Source: Candidatus Bathyarchaeota archaeon
Lineage (GTDB): Archaea > Thermoproteota > Bathyarchaeia > TCS64
NCBI GenBank assembly: GCA_020697635.1
Contig: JAEHCT010000110.1
Location: forward strand, 1 to 5,366
Length of the DNA stretch: 5,366 bases
Direction of reading: 5' to 3'
This document shows, in pieces, positions 4,875-5,366 of this stretch (positions are counted from its first letter, which is position 1; the number at the start of each line of letters is the position of its first letter). Below the pieces are notes generated by a model that worked only from the letters and a program-made list of their open reading frames with translations, searched no databases and had not been told where the DNA came from. The position numbers and the translations under genes were made by a program.

Positions 4875-5366
4875 TTATCCACCCCTACCCCGGTGGAGTA
4901 CGATGTATAAAATTGCTAAAATGACGAATGTCAAAATGCTAGGTATTAATCCGTAGACCATAGAGGCTTCATCAGCAGTCGACTGACTGCTGTCTGTTTG
5001 GCTGGAGCCTGAAGCGGTCGAACCAGAGTTTTCTAGGTTTACTTCGAGCTCAGAGGTCTCGCCTTCGGCTACAAGAGATGAAATGGTACTCGGTTCATAA
5101 TTCTCTTTCTCCACGATGAAGTCATAGTCGCCAGATAGGATCCCTGAGAAAACAACTGTCCCGTTCGAATTAGTTCTGCTAGCTAGGCTGCCTTGACCCT
5201 GAGGTTGAAATATTGATCTAATATCTACACCCTGAACCGGAGAACCTACTTTGTCTTTAATGACTATTTCAAGCCAGCTTGGTCTGTGAACCTTAAAAAC
5301 CACGGTCTCCGAGGCGTTTTCAACTTCGGCGGTGCCCTGCCACGAGAAATCGACGCTGTAGTTGCC
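4875..5366 (-). CDS. Surface-anchored beta-sandwich protein, C-terminal part (5'-truncated)
   Basis: The frame is open to the right window edge, so this is the C-terminal 163 residues of a longer protein; the GTG at 5303 is internal. In order there is the end of one beta-sandwich domain (1-27, ending in ETVVFKVHRP), then a carboxypeptidase-regulatory/PEGA-like module (about 30-112). The latter includes SPVQGVDIR, a turn SNGTVVFSGILSGDYDFIV and a closing strand SELEVNLE. A Ser/Thr/Gln/Asp-rich linker (113-136), one hydrophobic membrane segment (about 138-157, YGLIPSILTFVILAILYIVL) and a short basic tail HRGRGG follow. This is the plan of a protein exported by Sec, displayed outside and anchored by its C-terminus. 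Sequons N2-Y-S, N17-A-S and N68-G-T would allow N-glycosylation. No specific function can be assigned. The gene is clearly richer in A and T than its neighbours, and the TAA stop at 4875 is 130 nt before the racemase gene. Confidence 0.75.
   Translation of the reverse strand, partial: GNYSVDFSWQGTAEVENASETVVFKVHRPSWLEIVIKDKVGSPVQGVDIRSIFQPQGQGSLASRTNSNGTVVFSGILSGDYDFIVEKENYEPSTISSLVAEGETSELEVNLENSGSTASGSSQTDSSQSTADEASMVYGLIPSILTFVILAILYIVLHRGRGG

Noticed and set aside
5301..5303. GTG at 5303 as the start of the surface protein
   Set aside because: The frame continues to the window edge with a plausible beta-sandwich end, no SD and no signal peptide follows the GTG.
1..5366. tRNA, rRNA, CRISPR array, insertion sequence or riboswitch
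   Set aside because: No cloverleaf, regularly spaced repeats, transposase fragments or terminal repeats were seen on reading both strands.

Overview
The window looks like a piece of an archaeal chromosome. The evidence is a 6-phospho-3-hexuloisomerase of the archaeal type, a small ribbon-helix-helix/zinc regulator, AT-rich TATA-like boxes about 25-30 nt ahead of expected transcript starts, and purine-rich Shine-Dalgarno (SD) sites at several downstream genes. One gene (the hexuloisomerase) looks leaderless. The lineage cannot be fixed from the sequence; a TACK-type (Thermoproteota/Bathyarchaeia-like) archaeon is a guess. Most coding sequence is GC-rich, intergenic sequence is AT-rich, and the last gene is visibly more AT-rich than the rest.

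Layout. A 5'-truncated ferritin-like diiron protein gene (plus strand, to 454) converges on a 6-phospho-3-hexuloisomerase gene (minus, 468-1067) with 13 nt between them. A 150-nt divergent region carries promoters for the isomerase and for a GNAT acetyltransferase (plus, about 1219-1659, start doubtful). The acetyltransferase gene overlaps by 4 nt, tail to tail, with a 101-residue ribbon-helix-helix/zinc protein gene (minus, 1656-1961). Upstream of that, on the same strand, is a compact three-gene operon read from 4744 down to 2014: a LarA-family nickel-pincer racemase/epimerase, a 101-residue SAF-domain protein, and a 391-residue UxaA-type dehydratase large subunit. The genes are joined by a 2-nt gap and a 4-nt ATGA overlap, and the second and third have strong SD sites. 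A 130-nt AT-rich spacer holding the operon promoter follows, then the C-terminal part of a surface-anchored beta-sandwich protein (minus, 4875 to the window end).

How the genes may work together. The operon is the main point of interest. It pairs a nickel-dependent 2-hydroxyacid racemase/epimerase with a split altronate dehydratase/sulfolactate sulfo-lyase-type lyase. The natural reading is a two-step catabolic module: LarA inverts the C2 hydroxyl of a 2-hydroxy acid, and the SAF + UxaA pair eliminates water (or sulfite) from the isomer it accepts. The exact substrate cannot be read from sequence. The racemase promoter carries a near-perfect 21-bp palindrome centred on its TATA box, a good operator candidate, and the small regulator encoded just downstream is a plausible but unproven local regulator. 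The other genes look like ordinary housekeeping or accessory genes: iron/oxidative defence, ribulose-monophosphate sugar phosphate metabolism, and acetylation.
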